From contig BJOX01000350.1 in assembly GCA_009731375.1 (NCBI GenBank), forward strand, positions 317,684-359,404: a DNA stretch of 41,721 nucleotides. Reading direction: 5' to 3'. Positions 12,056 to 23,266 of the stretch are shown in pieces. Made by a program: the position numbers and the translations under genes. This DNA comes from Paulinella micropora. Taxonomy: Eukaryota; Cercozoa; Imbricatea; Euglyphida. Under the pieces are notes generated by a model. The model was not told where the DNA came from. It searched no databases and worked only from the letters and a program-made list of their open reading frames with translations. Position 1 is the stretch's first letter; every line of letters begins with the position of its first letter.

Positions 12056-13269
12056 CAGGAGAGTACAAAGCCTGTTGTTGCTCCACCAGCTCCTGACAAG
12101 GACTCGAGCGATTCATCGTCGTCTTCGTCTTCTGGATCCTCAGAATCGGATGATTCTGACAGTGACTCTCATGGGAAGAAAAAGAAGATAAGAAAATGAA
12201 ACCGAAGAAGGGCAAAGAGCAACGTGAATCTGATATTCAAGCAGAAAAAAAGGGCAAGGCTCGGAAAAAAGCGAAAAAGAAGAAGTCGGATGAGGCAGGG
12301 TCAGAACCACGTAACAAGGATCCTCCACCACCACCACCTTGTTCAGGTGAAGAGTCATCTGGATCAGCTCCAGGCTCGACACCTGACAAGGAGGAGACAT
12401 CGTCGTCCTCGTCGTCCTCGTCATCCTCGTCGTCCTCGTCGTCCTCGTCGTCCTCGTCGTCCTCGTCCTCTTCGTCGTCCTGTTCGTCATCGTCATCGTC
12501 GTCATCCTCTTCGGCGTCGCTTTCGTTGTCGTCCTCTTCGTCGTCGTCCTCGTCGTCGTCGTCGTCATCGTCATCGTCGTCGTCCTCGTCGTCGTCCTCG
12601 TCGTCGTCCTCGTCGTCCTCGTCGTCCTCGCTGTCTCTGGGTGATGCCGCATCTGTATCCAAGGAGACAGAAGAAGAGCAGAAAGCCGCGGATCTGGATG
12701 CTCTTGCCCAGATGGAGAACTTGATTGCGCAAAGACGAAATGTGACCCGGTCTCAAGGTAGATCAGAATATTCATTGTGAAGCATAGCATTTAAAACATG
12801 TTTTGGAAGGAGGTGGAGAGTCTGGCAACGACCCAGAGTTTTTTGCGGAGAATCTATTTACAATGCCTGGTTTGCGGGGAGCACCAAAAGTGCCTCTGGA
12901 TCCAGTCACCGTTGCTGGTCAAAAAGCATATGTTCAAACCTTGGCGGATTATGACGCGAAAATTAATACGGGGTGCCGTCGGCCACATTGTCAAGGTTAA
13001 AAAATTAGGGTCCGGTTTGATCAGTTGTACTGAATATTCTGTGTTGCAGAAGCTCCTAAAAAAAACAAGGTAAAAGGAAGCAAGAGACTATGGATCAGTG
13101 GATGAGAAAGTGTCCAAGTTATAATAGCTCTGCTCCAGAAGATCTTCTGTCCTCTTCAGATATTTTGAAGGACAACATAGATAAGCGTCGAGTTACACGT
13201 TCTGGTCAATCATCTCCCGACAAGCGGCCAGCCAGCTTGGCTGCCAAAGAATTGCTTGAGACTTTGTAA
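12056..13269 (+). CDS. Serine-rich, lysine-rich protein gene with two short introns
   Basis: The main exon frame (12196-12757) encodes a Lys-rich segment, PPPPPP, then a Ser tract of about 80 residues (12397-12630) and a charged helical end with NVTRSQ. Introns 12758-12809 (52 bases) and 12996-13049 (54 bases) have GT-AG ends and keep the frame. Exon 2 (12810-12995) includes FFAENLFTMPGLRG and a Cys pair, CRRPHC. The last exon begins in frame, but its best continuation, a 59-residue frame 13090-13269 with RRVTRSGQ near its end, lies one shift away after an eight-A run. Upstream, 12056-12190 carries a similar Ser/Asp-rich segment in another frame, again joined across an A-rich run. The two VTRS motifs hint at an internal repeat. 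No family is recognised. The break points make it either a pseudogene or a gene with homopolymer errors. Confidence 0.45.
12397..12630 (+). repeat. TCG/TCC-rich trinucleotide tract
   Basis: An imperfect trinucleotide repeat that reads as poly-Ser on + and as poly-Asp/Glu on -. The plus reading is preferred because flanking exons and introns agree with that strand. Confidence 0.8.
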
Positions 13270-14464
13270 CCGCGCACACTGCCTTCATTTTTGATTCGAG
13301 CCACATCGATTCATACCTGCTGACATTTCGCAGATGTTTAAAGCTTGTTCTATTCGAAGTTTTTAATTATTAAAATTTGGGAAAATTTTCTGCGGAATTG
13401 TTGATACAGACTTTTTAATAATCTAATATAGATTGTTGCCGGTTTTGAACAAGGAATGTCCAAATGGTACGGCTGTCATAGTTAGCTAAGCTGCAATGTC
13501 AGAATGTTTCAAACTGAGGAGGTGTCTTTGAATCGTTACTAAATCAACGTAAATAATCGTATTGCTTGGTAATAATTGACTTTATATATATATATATTTA
13601 TTTATTATTATTTTTTTTTAGTGTCATGATTGCTGGACAATTTAAGTTATCTTATCTGTTGTTTGTTTGATATTGAGAAGTCTTCTAGATAAGGTTCTTT
13701 TTTCTTATTTTCTGTATGCATGGTTTTGGTGTGTTGTGTTACACTTTCTTTCCTCAATCGCACTGCTCTTTTCAAAAGTATTTTTTTCAAAGATTTTTTT
13801 TTCAATTTTTTACTGGATAACAGGTATTACTTTTTTAACATTTTTAGTAACGAGAGGATGCACTGTTTAATATGGATAAGCAACATTTGGCAAAATCCCG
13901 CCCAAACAAGTCTTGAGGTCGAGTAGAAGTGTCTTTGAAAGCTTTGCAAACTCTCGTTGCGTAGGATTAGCTTCCGATTTCAGAAGTAGGCGTCCCAGAC
14001 AGCAATTGTGAGTATGTACTTGTCATAAACATGAGTTGCGATAGGAGTAAATTCGAAGCAAGAAACTTTCAACAGAAAATTATTTTGGAACATCTGCCCT
14101 TAGAATATGTGTTAATCTGCACCCAGCTTTGTATGCGCAACAGAGACAGGTTTGACATCATTACCAGGTACTTTTTGGTTTTGGGTCTGTTCAGTGAGGT
14201 AAGGTAAAGGACAGAAGATCGGTTGTTATGTGTTGAATTTGTGTGTATCATCCTGGTCAACAAGTTAGTACTACCGCCTGTTGGATATAGATGCAGCTTC
14301 GAAGAGGATTTCTACCTTGGTTAATTTGTGCGGAAGCGGAAGTAACTGCACACACCTGCATGTACAGTGGTTAATAATCTACTTCAGGTAGGGTCTGTCT
14401 TGACAGAATATTCGCCACCATCGCTTTGCATTACCTTATAAAAATTTACCAACCCTCCCCTTAC
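13270..14464. other. AT-rich region without supported genes
   Basis: T-runs and a short (TA)n at about 13582-13597. The longest frames here are hydrophobic only because of T-richness. Nothing coding is supported. Confidence 0.5.
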
Positions 14465-15552
14465 CTATGGGTAGCGATTCCAGGAATCGAAATAGCGATT
14501 CTTATCAGTTTCCCATGACTGGGCGTCCTTCCGACTCTTCAGGTCGGGCGCCTCCGCCATATCCGTCCACACATCCTCCACCAGGCCATCCTCGGAGGGC
14601 ATCTCTACTTCCCTGGTGGTACTTGACTTCCGAAAACTCATCCCATTTACTCAGATTCGCCATTCGATCCAGAATCAAGGCGTACTGAATGGGTGCCTTC
14701 TTGGTATAAAACCCCGTGAAGCACGTAAATGCCTGCTCACGTATCTAGATCTTCTGAAGGTCACATCCCTTAAGTGAGTTCCGATATGCCAGCCCCTGTG
14801 CCCTAGTGCCTAATCTACAAGCAAGCACCAACTGTTGCTTCCTAGACGGCACTGGGATCGGGTAATCCACCATCCGGTCCAAAACCTTATCAGCCCATAG
14901 AGCCTTGTCATGGAACGGTAAGATAATAGAGAACGGTTTGTCACCCTCGAAATACTTCGTGAGCAATTTCGCCGTCTCACCGGAATTCCGCGGACAAAGA
15001 GGTTTGTCCCCCCACATGTTCCCCACGAAATCCATAATTTCGTCCTCCGTTCCCCCCGTTGAAACCCGCATCGACATTAGCGGTTCAAACAACGGCCTAT
15101 TGATCTGTGATGCTTTTGCATGGAAGCAGTACAGGTTCTGAAGGAACACGTAAGGCCCCTTCTTCCCATCCCTGAACCTATCCATCCCTGCTTCCACCTC
15201 CATGTTATGTTCTTCCAACGTGCAGGCCATAATCTGGGCACACCGGCCCTGAATTGAGTCCTCCACTGTTGCCTTTTCCCAAGTTACGTCGAACAACCTT
15301 CCTAGCCTTTGCCGCAAGCCCGCGGTAATGCGGTTCGAAATCCTTATAATAATTGTCCAACGCCGGTTGCTGATATGGCTTTGGTATGATCAACTGCACC
15401 CTCGCACTTCGCGCAATTGCATGTGGGTCACCGGCGCCGATCGTGCCATGTTTAGTGTATGACAACGCGTAAATATCCGTATGGAAGAGAGGAACCGCAG
15501 CTCGCCCCCTCACCATATCCTCCGCGTCGTCGTCACTAATCCCATAGTGCAC
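14465..15552 (-). pseudogene. Element 2 linker and C-terminal conserved domain
   Basis: The segment 15205-15552 has a basic linker (VQLIIPKPYQQPALD) like that of element 1. From 15317 another frame runs to a TAG near 14745 and contains GGTEDEIMDFVGNMW, FSIILPFHDKALW and LDRMVDYPIPVPSRK, the block shared with element 1. The same frame stays open past the TAG (IREQAFTCFTGFYTKKA). An acidic tail with EDGLVEDVWTDMAEAPD is readable in another frame down to a TAG at 14465-14467. The domain is unrecognised; nothing in it resembles reverse transcriptase. Confidence 0.45.
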
Positions 15553-15684
15553 TAAACCTGACAGGCAATCAATTAATGTTACATATAATTCATCCTATTG
15601 AGTTGCTTGAATCCAATCAGCAATCCCCCCGAATACTCCGGACAGACATAGAACTGAATGTCGAAGGACTTACCGGAGTAAAGT

Positions 15685-16311
15685 TTAATGGTCAAGACCG
15701 TTGTCCCCGTAACCTCCGCCCTCGCCTTTCCACTTCACCCCTTCTATGCTTCCTTTGATAGGCAACATATTTTTATCCAAACACGCCGGATTAGCCGTTA
15801 TAAATGCCGCGCCCGCGATATTTATGTTAGCAAACGTATTATTGGCCATATCGCAAGCACTCTCCAGGTCCACACAGTAGACCTGAGTAATGCACAACGC
15901 ATGTTCCGGCATCTCAATTGCCTCCAGGCGCTCCTTCAAGTCAGATAAAAGAACAAAACTATTATTCAAATCTTTCCGATCCGACAGCCCGCTCCTGATG
16001 AACTCCTCACCAAAAACAGTAGCTTTTAATCCCCCGGTTTTTACCGTCTTACGTACGGACTTAATCTTCCTCATCCGTATCGGCACCGGCTTAGCCCCCC
16101 AATTGGGCTCCGGGATGATTGAAACATTCTTTTTAAACCTCACCGTCGGAACCGGTAAAATTTCTAAAGTAGTACTCGACTTTCGCGGTGCGATAGTAAC
16201 AACTTTTTTATTTGTAAATTCAACTTGTCTGGCCTTCTCGGGCCCCCCTTTCCCCTTGTTGTCACCACGCCTACCCCGTTCAATCGTTACCTGCATCACA
16301 GAACCATCCAT
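15685..16311 (-). pseudogene. Element 2 protease-like domain lacking the catalytic Asp
   Basis: In the frame from 16311, VKTGGLKATVFGEEFI aligns by eye with YLDTGNDSMGQITFAGKRFI of element 1, and AAFITANPACLDKNMLPI with the TIVLGKPDLKMMDAQL end of the element 1 protease. The position of the catalytic D is K (AAA codon at 16041-16039). A retropepsin without this Asp should be inactive. The N-terminal 80 residues are basic and rich in Val and Lys. The segment could be a dead protease or a decayed copy. The alignment is unaided and rests on about 20 positions. Confidence 0.4.
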
Positions 16312-16470
16312 TCCATGTCAGTCAACTGTTGACTTCTGTGAGAAGGGTTACACGTGGGTATCGCCTCGACCTCCCGCCCCTTAGGCTTATGCAATGTCGT
16401 CGGCCGTGAAGTACTCCTCATCTGAGACACAACACCATCCCCATGAGTACTCACGCACGAATCAGCTCTT

Positions 16471-16473
<3 letters not shown>

Positions 16474-16512
<39 letters not shown>

Positions 16513-16635
16513 NNNNNNNNNNNNNNNNNNNNNNNNNNNNNNNNNNNNNNNNNNNNNNNNNNNNNNNNNNNNNNNNNNNNNNNNNNNNNNNNNNNNNNNN
16601 NNNNNNNNNNNNNNNNNNNNNNNCCCCCCCCCCCC
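16474..16635. other. C-run and 111-base scaffold gap
   Basis: N at 16513-16623, flanked by C-runs of about 39 and 12 bases. Homopolymers at both edges suggest a region that was hard to sequence or that was filled artificially. Confidence 0.85.
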
Positions 16636-16648
16636 AAACAGTCATCCC

Positions 16649-17416
16649 TCAACTGGTACTTAGTTTGAGTTTCTTCCTCTCCCACCTGGGAAATTTCCGC
16701 CCCCGTTTCCTCTTGCGCCTCCTCCTTGGAAGCCGCCGCCACTTTAGCCTTCTTGTGCGGCTGGGCAGTTCCCCCTTTCCTAAACCGCGTCTTGCCCCGG
16801 AAGCCGCCTCCTCCGCCACGGCCTCCGCGCCCTCCGCGGCCACCGCCCCCAGCTCCCCGCAAGGACGTAGCTGTGGCAATGATTCAAACTCCGCCCATCG
16901 ATTCTTGACCAGATGCCGGACCTTCTGATCCTTGATCACCAGCTGGCCCTTGTTACGGATGGCCGAGGAGCCCTCGTTGCTCGCATTCAACGACGCCTCC
17001 AGGGCCCTCCAATCCTTGTCCTTGTCAGAGTGAAGGGCCGGGCAATCTGCCTTCTTCGGGCACTGGTAGCCCTTGAAGTAGTAGTCCCAGCAGAGCCGAC
17101 GCCCCTGGGTATGGGAGGGAGTGGCAGCCTTCCTCGGCTTAACGCCAGGCGGGGGAGGAATAAGCTCATCGCTCTCATCCTCCTCTTCCTCCACCTCCTC
17201 CACCACTCGTTTGCTCTGCTTACCATATCCCCCCTTCGGAACCGTAGGGATACGGCGTCTAGCAGTCCCTACACCCGACTGGACGGCAAGCACCTTCGCG
17301 GTTTGCTTGTTGTCCAACTGGCCTTTAGCCACCGCCGCCAAAGCTTGAGTCAGTCCCACAGAGGTGACCAGCGTATCCTCCCACGCCCTCTTGGCATGTA
17401 GAAATTCCTTCCACAT
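16649..17416 (-). pseudogene. Element 2 CCCH zinc-finger Gag segment
   Basis: The frame from 17416 has an acidic stretch (VVEEVEEEEDESDEL), a proline patch, then a finger C109-x9-C119-x5-C125-x3-H129 (17092-17030), a CCCH-type spacing. Before its end the sequence is better read in the neighbouring frame from 16862, which gives an RGG-rich, glycine-rich basic segment (RGGRGGRGG). CCCH plus RGG is an RNA-binding combination and is repeated in element 3. This replaces the CCHC knuckle usual in LTR-element Gag. The segment then runs into the C-run and N gap. Confidence 0.5.
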
Positions 17417-17449
17417 GTCTCTTCCGGTGTATTTGTCAGCAAAATCCTT

Positions 17450-18479
17450 TCATGCCGAGAATTGATCCGTCGTAAAGTCGACATTGTCCGGGATCATTGC
17501 CGCCCACTTGTTACCTGGCCAACTACCTACAATGGCCCGATAAACACACGGGTCGTGCTGATAAATCCTCGCCAGCACGTGGCGGATGAACCGTTTGAGG
17601 CTCATGAAGAACGCGTTGTCCTTCTTCAGCCTCTCCAGTTCCCCCCGAAATTCTCCCGCGACTCTCACCGGTTTCTTGCTCGTCATCGCCAACGCATTCC
17701 CAACGACAGTAGAAATGTGTCCAGTCAGCATGACTTCACTAGTCAAGTCCCAATGACTTCCCTGAGTCACGAGCAAACCAATGAGCGCATGCATCATAGC
17801 ATGTGTCTTAGACAGCTTGAAACTCCCCGTTTCCTGATACATATCACGATCATCTCCTTTTGCATCCCCTTCGTGATACTGTCTGCCGACAAGGCCTCCA
17901 TAAGGTCCGCATCAGTACATTGTCGGAGGACATCCACCAAGGTCAAAGGCGATTCAAAATTGTTCTCTTCCAACAATTTACAGAGAGCATCGATCCCTTT
18001 ACGCAACCATGGGGAGTTCATATAAGACAAACAGTTCACCTGCCGGGTAAACCAAATTGTCAGCCTCGTGTCCCCCCTTGTCCCTGGTGCGAATGCAATA
18101 GGATTAAACTTTCGAGGAACTGTGTCATCCTCTGTATGTATCGCTGGGACGGGTCCGTGGGATTATCCTCCTCCCTTTTCTTGACCACCGCATATCTCTC
18201 TTCCCATGATGCGTATTTTTCGACGCATATCTCCACGGCTTTGACGACCTCCATTAGAATGTGATATAAGAGATACCGGTAGAGGCTTACATGAGCCAGT
18301 TCCCTCGCCATAGCCAAAAGACCAACATCCGCCACAGTGGCTGCAGCATTGGTTAATTTGGTCTGAGCGAGTGCCGCCGTGTCAGCCTCCCTCGTCAGCT
18401 GCTGCAAGTATCTGACGGCAGGGCTAGACAACGCGTCTTCCTTTTTCATCATCCCCAATTTATTCATGAAGTCTTCCAC
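17450..18479 (-). pseudogene. Element 2 central Gag-like helical region
   Basis: Three overlapping segments (18060-18479, 17794-18039 and 17450-17842), each in a new frame. The first is strongly helical, with LLAMARELAHVSLYRYLL and VVKAVEICVEKY, and resembles the helical Gag segment of element 1. The third continues in the same frame class into the finger region at 17416. A capsid-like role is inferred from the order of domains. Confidence 0.45.
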
Positions 18480-19190
18480 ATAAAGTCCAAGGTATCAGGT
18501 GTGTTTTGCCCCCACACCTTCGTGTCCTTCATCCATTTTGCCTCCTTCATATTCTCTTTTGCGGTATTCCATAACTGAACCGCCCTAGTGAAGGCATCGG
18601 AGACAACGGGCCAGACCTCGATTCTGAAGACGTTTCCTGCCAAGACCATGTCAAAGGAGTCCTCCTTCGTAGGGTCTGTCCTTACCCCAGCATAAAACTC
18701 CTCAGACCAAGTGTCTTTCACCTCCTTTCCTGTCATGATGAACGTGCACGTGACATCAAACTGTTCCGTAGGAATAGGAGTCGGAAAGTATTCCTCATCC
18801 GAGTTATCAAAATTTGTATGACCCACCATCTGCAGTTCACAGAGGTGCAAGGACAAGAACATCCTCGCCATCATCCTCCTAACCTGCGTGGGTACCAAAG
18901 TTTTGAGTTTAGGTTCGCTAGGTGAGTAACCTGTCTTGGCAAACATGGGTAAATCGTACCCCCCTTTATCCAACTGGCCTCCATCTTCACCACATCGAAC
19001 ACCTCCTGATCCCGTGGTCTGTCTTTGTACCTACTTGCCAAAGGGACAAAGTGTTCCAAAAACTCGTGCTGTTCCTTGGATCCTACTATGTAGTCTGTTG
19101 CTACATGTAGTAGAAAATCCCCCACAGCTTTAGTTTGCAAAGCACAACACACGGGTCCTTGCAAGGATCGTATTTCATCGTTGTTGACAT
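18464..19190 (-). pseudogene. Element 2 N-terminal Gag-like region
   Basis: Coding-like minus-strand segments lie at 18871-19164 and 18464-18973 in different frames, overlapping by about 100 bases. A possible true start is an ATG near 19190, in a third frame. The second segment holds FLSLHLCELQMVGHTNF and an acidic DNSDEEYFPTP. No known domain was recognised. It is assigned to Gag from its position at the 5-prime end of element 2. Confidence 0.4.
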
Positions 19191-20156
19191 GTTGACCACC
19201 TAGGTACCGGTGTCAAGGTCAAAGTTTCGAGATCAGGGTCCCACCCTGTTGATCTTCAAAACCCCCCTTTTCACCTGTAGTTTCCCTTTCCCTGAACGAA
19301 TGTAAGCACTATCTCACACGACCAGCACAGAGTACTGATCGTCGAGAAGCTACTTAACACACCTCACCCAGATACAGTCAACACTGACAGTGACTGAGCT
19401 GGTTCAATTCCAAATCCTTGTGAGTTCGAAAAATTAAAGGCCAAGGGACTCCAAATGTATTAAGTCCGGAGGTCTTACCCTTACGAGCTCAAAGGAAAAA
19501 CGGAATTTAATAATAAAACTGAACACAACTGGTTCAAGGCTAACCTCCACTTCTGTAGTAGAAAGGGAAGCCAGATTGAACCCAAACAGCAAGCCAAAGG
19601 GAAAAACCGTTAAAAACGGAGTGACCCTTTGACACGGGTCAACTGACACGATGCGTTACGTCCGTAACCTTTACAAATGCCAAAACATACCCTAAACAAC
19701 AACCCATAAGTGCAATTTCCCTTATTTAGCCATAAATTCCTAGTCACGAGGAAAACGGCTAAATTTCACGGAATCTCCTTGTAAATTTTCCATAACTTCA
19801 AACGGTTACTACATTTGCTATAAAAGGTTCGGGTCAAAGCTATTAATGTGGGAGATTAATCAATAAGGATGTCACAGCTTTGTGTGGTTTTCCATCCTAA
19901 TAACCTTCACCACTCCGGTAAACGGTTAAGTGTAAAATATAGGATTTAAGGCCTTATGGGATTTAAGCTTCCAAGCTTTTCTCCCATCCCCTTTATCCTA
20001 ATACAACATTAAAACCGGAAGTATTCTTCAAAACAGGAAATGTAATAAGAATTCATCTTAAAATACATTTAATAACAAGGAATCACTTCCATGAGTGAAT
20101 TCCCGTAAAACCAATAGCGTAACAATGATAACGATATAGTATCATCATATCGTGGG
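19191..20156. other. AT-rich region between element 2 and the LTR
   Basis: No coding region is supported. It may include the untranslated leader of element 2. Confidence 0.4.
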
Positions 20157-20970
20157 TGTTACAGGTCATCATGCACAGACACTTGAAGACAGGTCACAGT
20201 GAACCAGCTGTCCACTGTGAGTGTGAGGAATGAACTTGAGCGTGTTCGCTGTTGGTGTTTCCAAGTCGAGTTCAGGTAGGAGTTCCCTAATTCGAGCTGT
20301 CGACAGCACACATACAGAGTGCGACTCTTCCGAAAAATATAGCAGGGGAAATTCGAATTGTAAGTCTTGACTAACCCCCTGCCGCGCGAGGAAATTACCA
20401 ACCTGCATTCAATTGAATACGCATACTGCTGTCAATTGACATCAAAATACTTCGGGCCGAGGTCACTGCAGGGCCGAAGTTTACCAAAGACTCTGGATCG
20501 GTCGATTCCAGTTTATTGGAGTCAGTCACGGTACACTTGCTTGACAGACTACTTGTCCCTTGAGAAACAAAACAAATTCTGAGTGATAACTATACAATAA
20601 CTAGTATAATAAATAACGCCGTCGGAGAACATTTCAAGTGGATAAGAGTTGCCACGGTGTACCAGTGTACTGTGTAGAGTTGCTCAAGTCAGTCTGAGAA
20701 AAAAGATAAAAAGTCACCTGACTGAAGACTGATAAGTACATACGAAGTACCGAAGAATGACTTTAATGATTATACTTTACCCAACAGTAACGGATGACTA
20801 AAACGATTGGTAGGTATTAATAACAGAACAATAACTGGGTACTTAATGGGGGCAGATATACCCACTCGGTCCATTAAGGTGGATTGGCATTAGTTATTCT
20901 GATAGGGGGATCTGACCGCATAACCCGGTTAAATACATGGATATATTAGTTACCAATTTATAGCCTAACA
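20157..20970 (-). repeat. Probable Copia-type LTR
   Basis: The 814-base interval begins TGTTACAGG and ends CCTAACA on +, giving the TG...CA ends typical of LTRs with the inverted repeat TGTTA/TAACA. A purine tract abuts the 20970 end when read on -, as expected at the 5-prime edge of a 3-prime LTR. No second copy was found in the window, so the call rests on its ends and the adjacent tract. Confidence 0.45.
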
Positions 20971-20980
20971 CTCCCCCTGA
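20971..20980 (-). promoter_or_regulatory. Polypurine tract next to the LTR
   Basis: On the minus strand it reads TCAGGGGGAG directly followed by TGTTAGG. This matches the usual plus-strand priming site before a Copia 3-prime LTR. Confidence 0.45.
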
Positions 20981-22544
20981 TTACATTAGATTAGTACAAA
21001 CTGTGACATAATTAAAGATAATCCTTAAGCCTGTGGAAATATGTATTAGCATAAAAATGATGGAAATTAAATTAATATTACACCTATCGACTATCCACTC
21101 CCTCACCTCTCGTAGAAGTAGATACATCGGCTCTGCTAACAGGGATGTCCCATTCAGAGCTATGTCCCGGCCCATAGCGTTAGTACGTGTGACTCACGCA
21201 CTCTAGTCATGTAATAGCAGTGTGACGTCGGTAGTAGAGCACTCGCACCCCTCAGTGCTATTCCTTAATCTAGCTACCATTATACTGCCTTCCCAGAGAC
21301 TTATTATTTCTGACTTACTTCAAGGGGCAACTCTATCTTGAACGAAATATCATATTATGATACTATCATATGCAAATATGAGTTGATCCCAGATTGATAT
21401 AAGTTGGAAAAATATGCACTAATGACCATAAACATAGAAGATATAACCATCATACATGATTTATATAATTAAATGGTCGGGGAAATGTCAACCCGATTAG
21501 CATTGTCAGGAACGCATTGTCTGGATCCCTGCAAGATTGACAAAGCATAAGACATAAAAATGAGCGTAAATTTTGCCTGAAATCCGCAAACCCGCATATA
21601 TCCGTCTGCACACACCAATACAACCTCATGCAATGAGACATGCACAGAAACGATAATAAACGCACATATTTATGATGCACATATGATGATAGAATAAAAA
21701 CAGGTATAATTACTTAATATATGACCGGGCAAGTATGACTTATATACAATATACATGACAGGTAAAGATATCGCTACATAGCAGCAAAACAAACATGCTG
21801 GGCCTTCACAGCCTATACGCAGTTATGAACATGCCGGTTCCGCTGCCTGAAGCACCTGCTGGTAAGATGTATATAGTCATAGCATATAGATAAACATGTA
21901 ACCATAAGAGACAACATATGACAACATCATCATGAAATAATTCTGTTTAGACATTACCAACATTACATCAGAAAACATCAACATGAAGATAATAACATTA
22001 AGGGTTGCCTTTTAACATTAATTATCTATTACATCTGACGGTTGATAGGATACAAGCATATACCGAGAAATATGAGCGATCCAATCACATCGACAACTAT
22101 GTCTACTATTAAGTTGCACTAACAAACTATAAGTTACCATAGTACTTAGCTCCCTGGTGGCCTCATTGGATCTACTTAGTTTACAATCTATATGTCTGGT
22201 CATAACTATTACTATTAATTATTATCATGACATTAACTTCGATTAAGTCTATATAGCAAAGTAGATTATCGACACATGCGATATAATCTATGTAACATGT
22301 ATAAACTTCTAATGTCGCAATAACAGCAGTGGCCCTCTCTCCCCCTCGCTTTTCGGAGTTTTATGTAGCAAAAGTGAGTTTAGTTGATAAATATTTCGAC
22401 ATTAAAGGAGAAGAAAGCAAAATACACAGACAATCAAAAGAAAGCAAATAATAATGTCATATAACGCATGGTGCGGAATGCATAATATAACAAAACAAAG
22501 CTAATCAATGGGAAGTTCTACCGCGACATGCCCGAGATTGGCGA
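20981..22544. other. AT-rich region without supported genes
   Basis: Long AT-rich DNA with only short chance frames. If the LTR is real, part of this would be the non-coding 3-prime internal region of a minus-strand element. Confidence 0.4.
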
Positions 22545-22810
22545 GAATTGCGGGAGTGGAAGAGATTTAGGGTTAGGGAGGCTGAAGCCATTAGGAGGGT
22601 GTTCGAGGACATGGGTTATTCGCCGGGCAGCACCCGATCCTCGAAGATAACTCAGGAGCTATCTCATTGTCGGCTCGCGGCTTAGGTGAAAACCGTACTA
22701 AGCACATTGCAGTGCGTTTTCATTACTTAGTCGACAGGTGCAGTGCAAAGTCCGTGCAGTTGGACAAAATTGCGTCAAAGAAAAATTTAGCAGATTACCT
22801 GACAGAATGA
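22545..22810 (+). pseudogene. Copia RNase H, C-terminal half
   Basis: On + the sequence reads HPILEDNSGAISLSARG, then ENRTKHIAVRFHYL and NLADYLTE before TGA at 22808-22810. These match the DN..AI, RTKHI.VR.H and NLAD motifs that end Copia-type polyproteins. An upstream piece in a neighbouring frame (RRVFEDMGYSP) fits the preceding part, so a frameshift lies near 22620. It is on the opposite strand to the reverse transcriptase at 23.4-24.6 kb. Confidence 0.6.
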
Positions 22811-22940
22811 CTTCGAAAGGAGACTAAGACCCTTAAAGGGTCCTTTTAAATTAGCTATTGGGAGTAGGTTGTAATATAAGTGGCGTTTTTTTCCATCTCC
22901 GTCCAGAACTTGGGAGGGAGTTCAGCGTCACTAAGCATCG

Positions 22941-23200
22941 CTCTAGCTGGTCCATCGTTGGTTTGTTTTTGGCTACTGTGATTCCGATTTTGCTTCTAGG
23001 CAGGAGGATAGGAGGTCCCGTAGTGGCTTCATCTTTTTCTTCCATTGGACTCCGATTTCAGTTTTCTCAAAGTTGCAATCCGTAGTAGCTAACTCGACCG
23101 TGGAAGCAGAGATTATAGCTGCCAACGAGGCTGGAGTCTTCTAGCGGACTTCTTTAGGGATCTCTGCCTCACCGAGTTTCACCGATTGTTGAGACAAGTG
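22941..23200 (+). pseudogene. Copia RNase H, N-terminal half
   Basis: On + it reads GYCDSDFASRQEDRRSRSG, then TPIS, SKLQSVVANSTVEAEIIAA and a TAG at about 23143. This is the D.DFA..., RRS.SG and S..EAEY.A pattern of Copia RNase H. It lies downstream of the C-terminal half instead of upstream, so the two halves are either from different copies or rearranged. No start codon or intact frame exists. Confidence 0.6.
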
Positions 23201-23266
23201 ACTGCCAGGGGTCAATATCCGTTAAGGAATCCATAACTGGCGATCCGCTGACTGGCTTCTGCTTAC

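Larger units (their letters stand above)
14465..19190 (-). mobile_element. Element 2: second copy of the Gag-protease retroelement family
   Basis: A chain of minus-strand segments runs from about 19190 to 14465 with the same order as element 1: helical Gag-like region, CCCH finger, RGG-rich stretch, protease-like domain, then the C-terminal domain with PIPVPSR. The copy contains a 111-base N gap in a C-run. The first four frame changes (near 18970, 18480, 18040 and 17840) are all equivalent to loss of one base. No reverse transcriptase is seen down to 14465. Confidence 0.6.

Noticed and set aside
12237-12662. Poly-Asp/Glu minus-strand frame
   Set aside because: It is the complement of the Ser tract. 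Splice sites and flanking exons support the plus strand.
13667-13926. Hydrophobic plus-strand frames
   Set aside because: They arise from T-rich DNA and have no flanking support.
19191-22500. Short frames in the AT-rich region
   Set aside because: None exceeds chance length, and no motif or splice context supports them.
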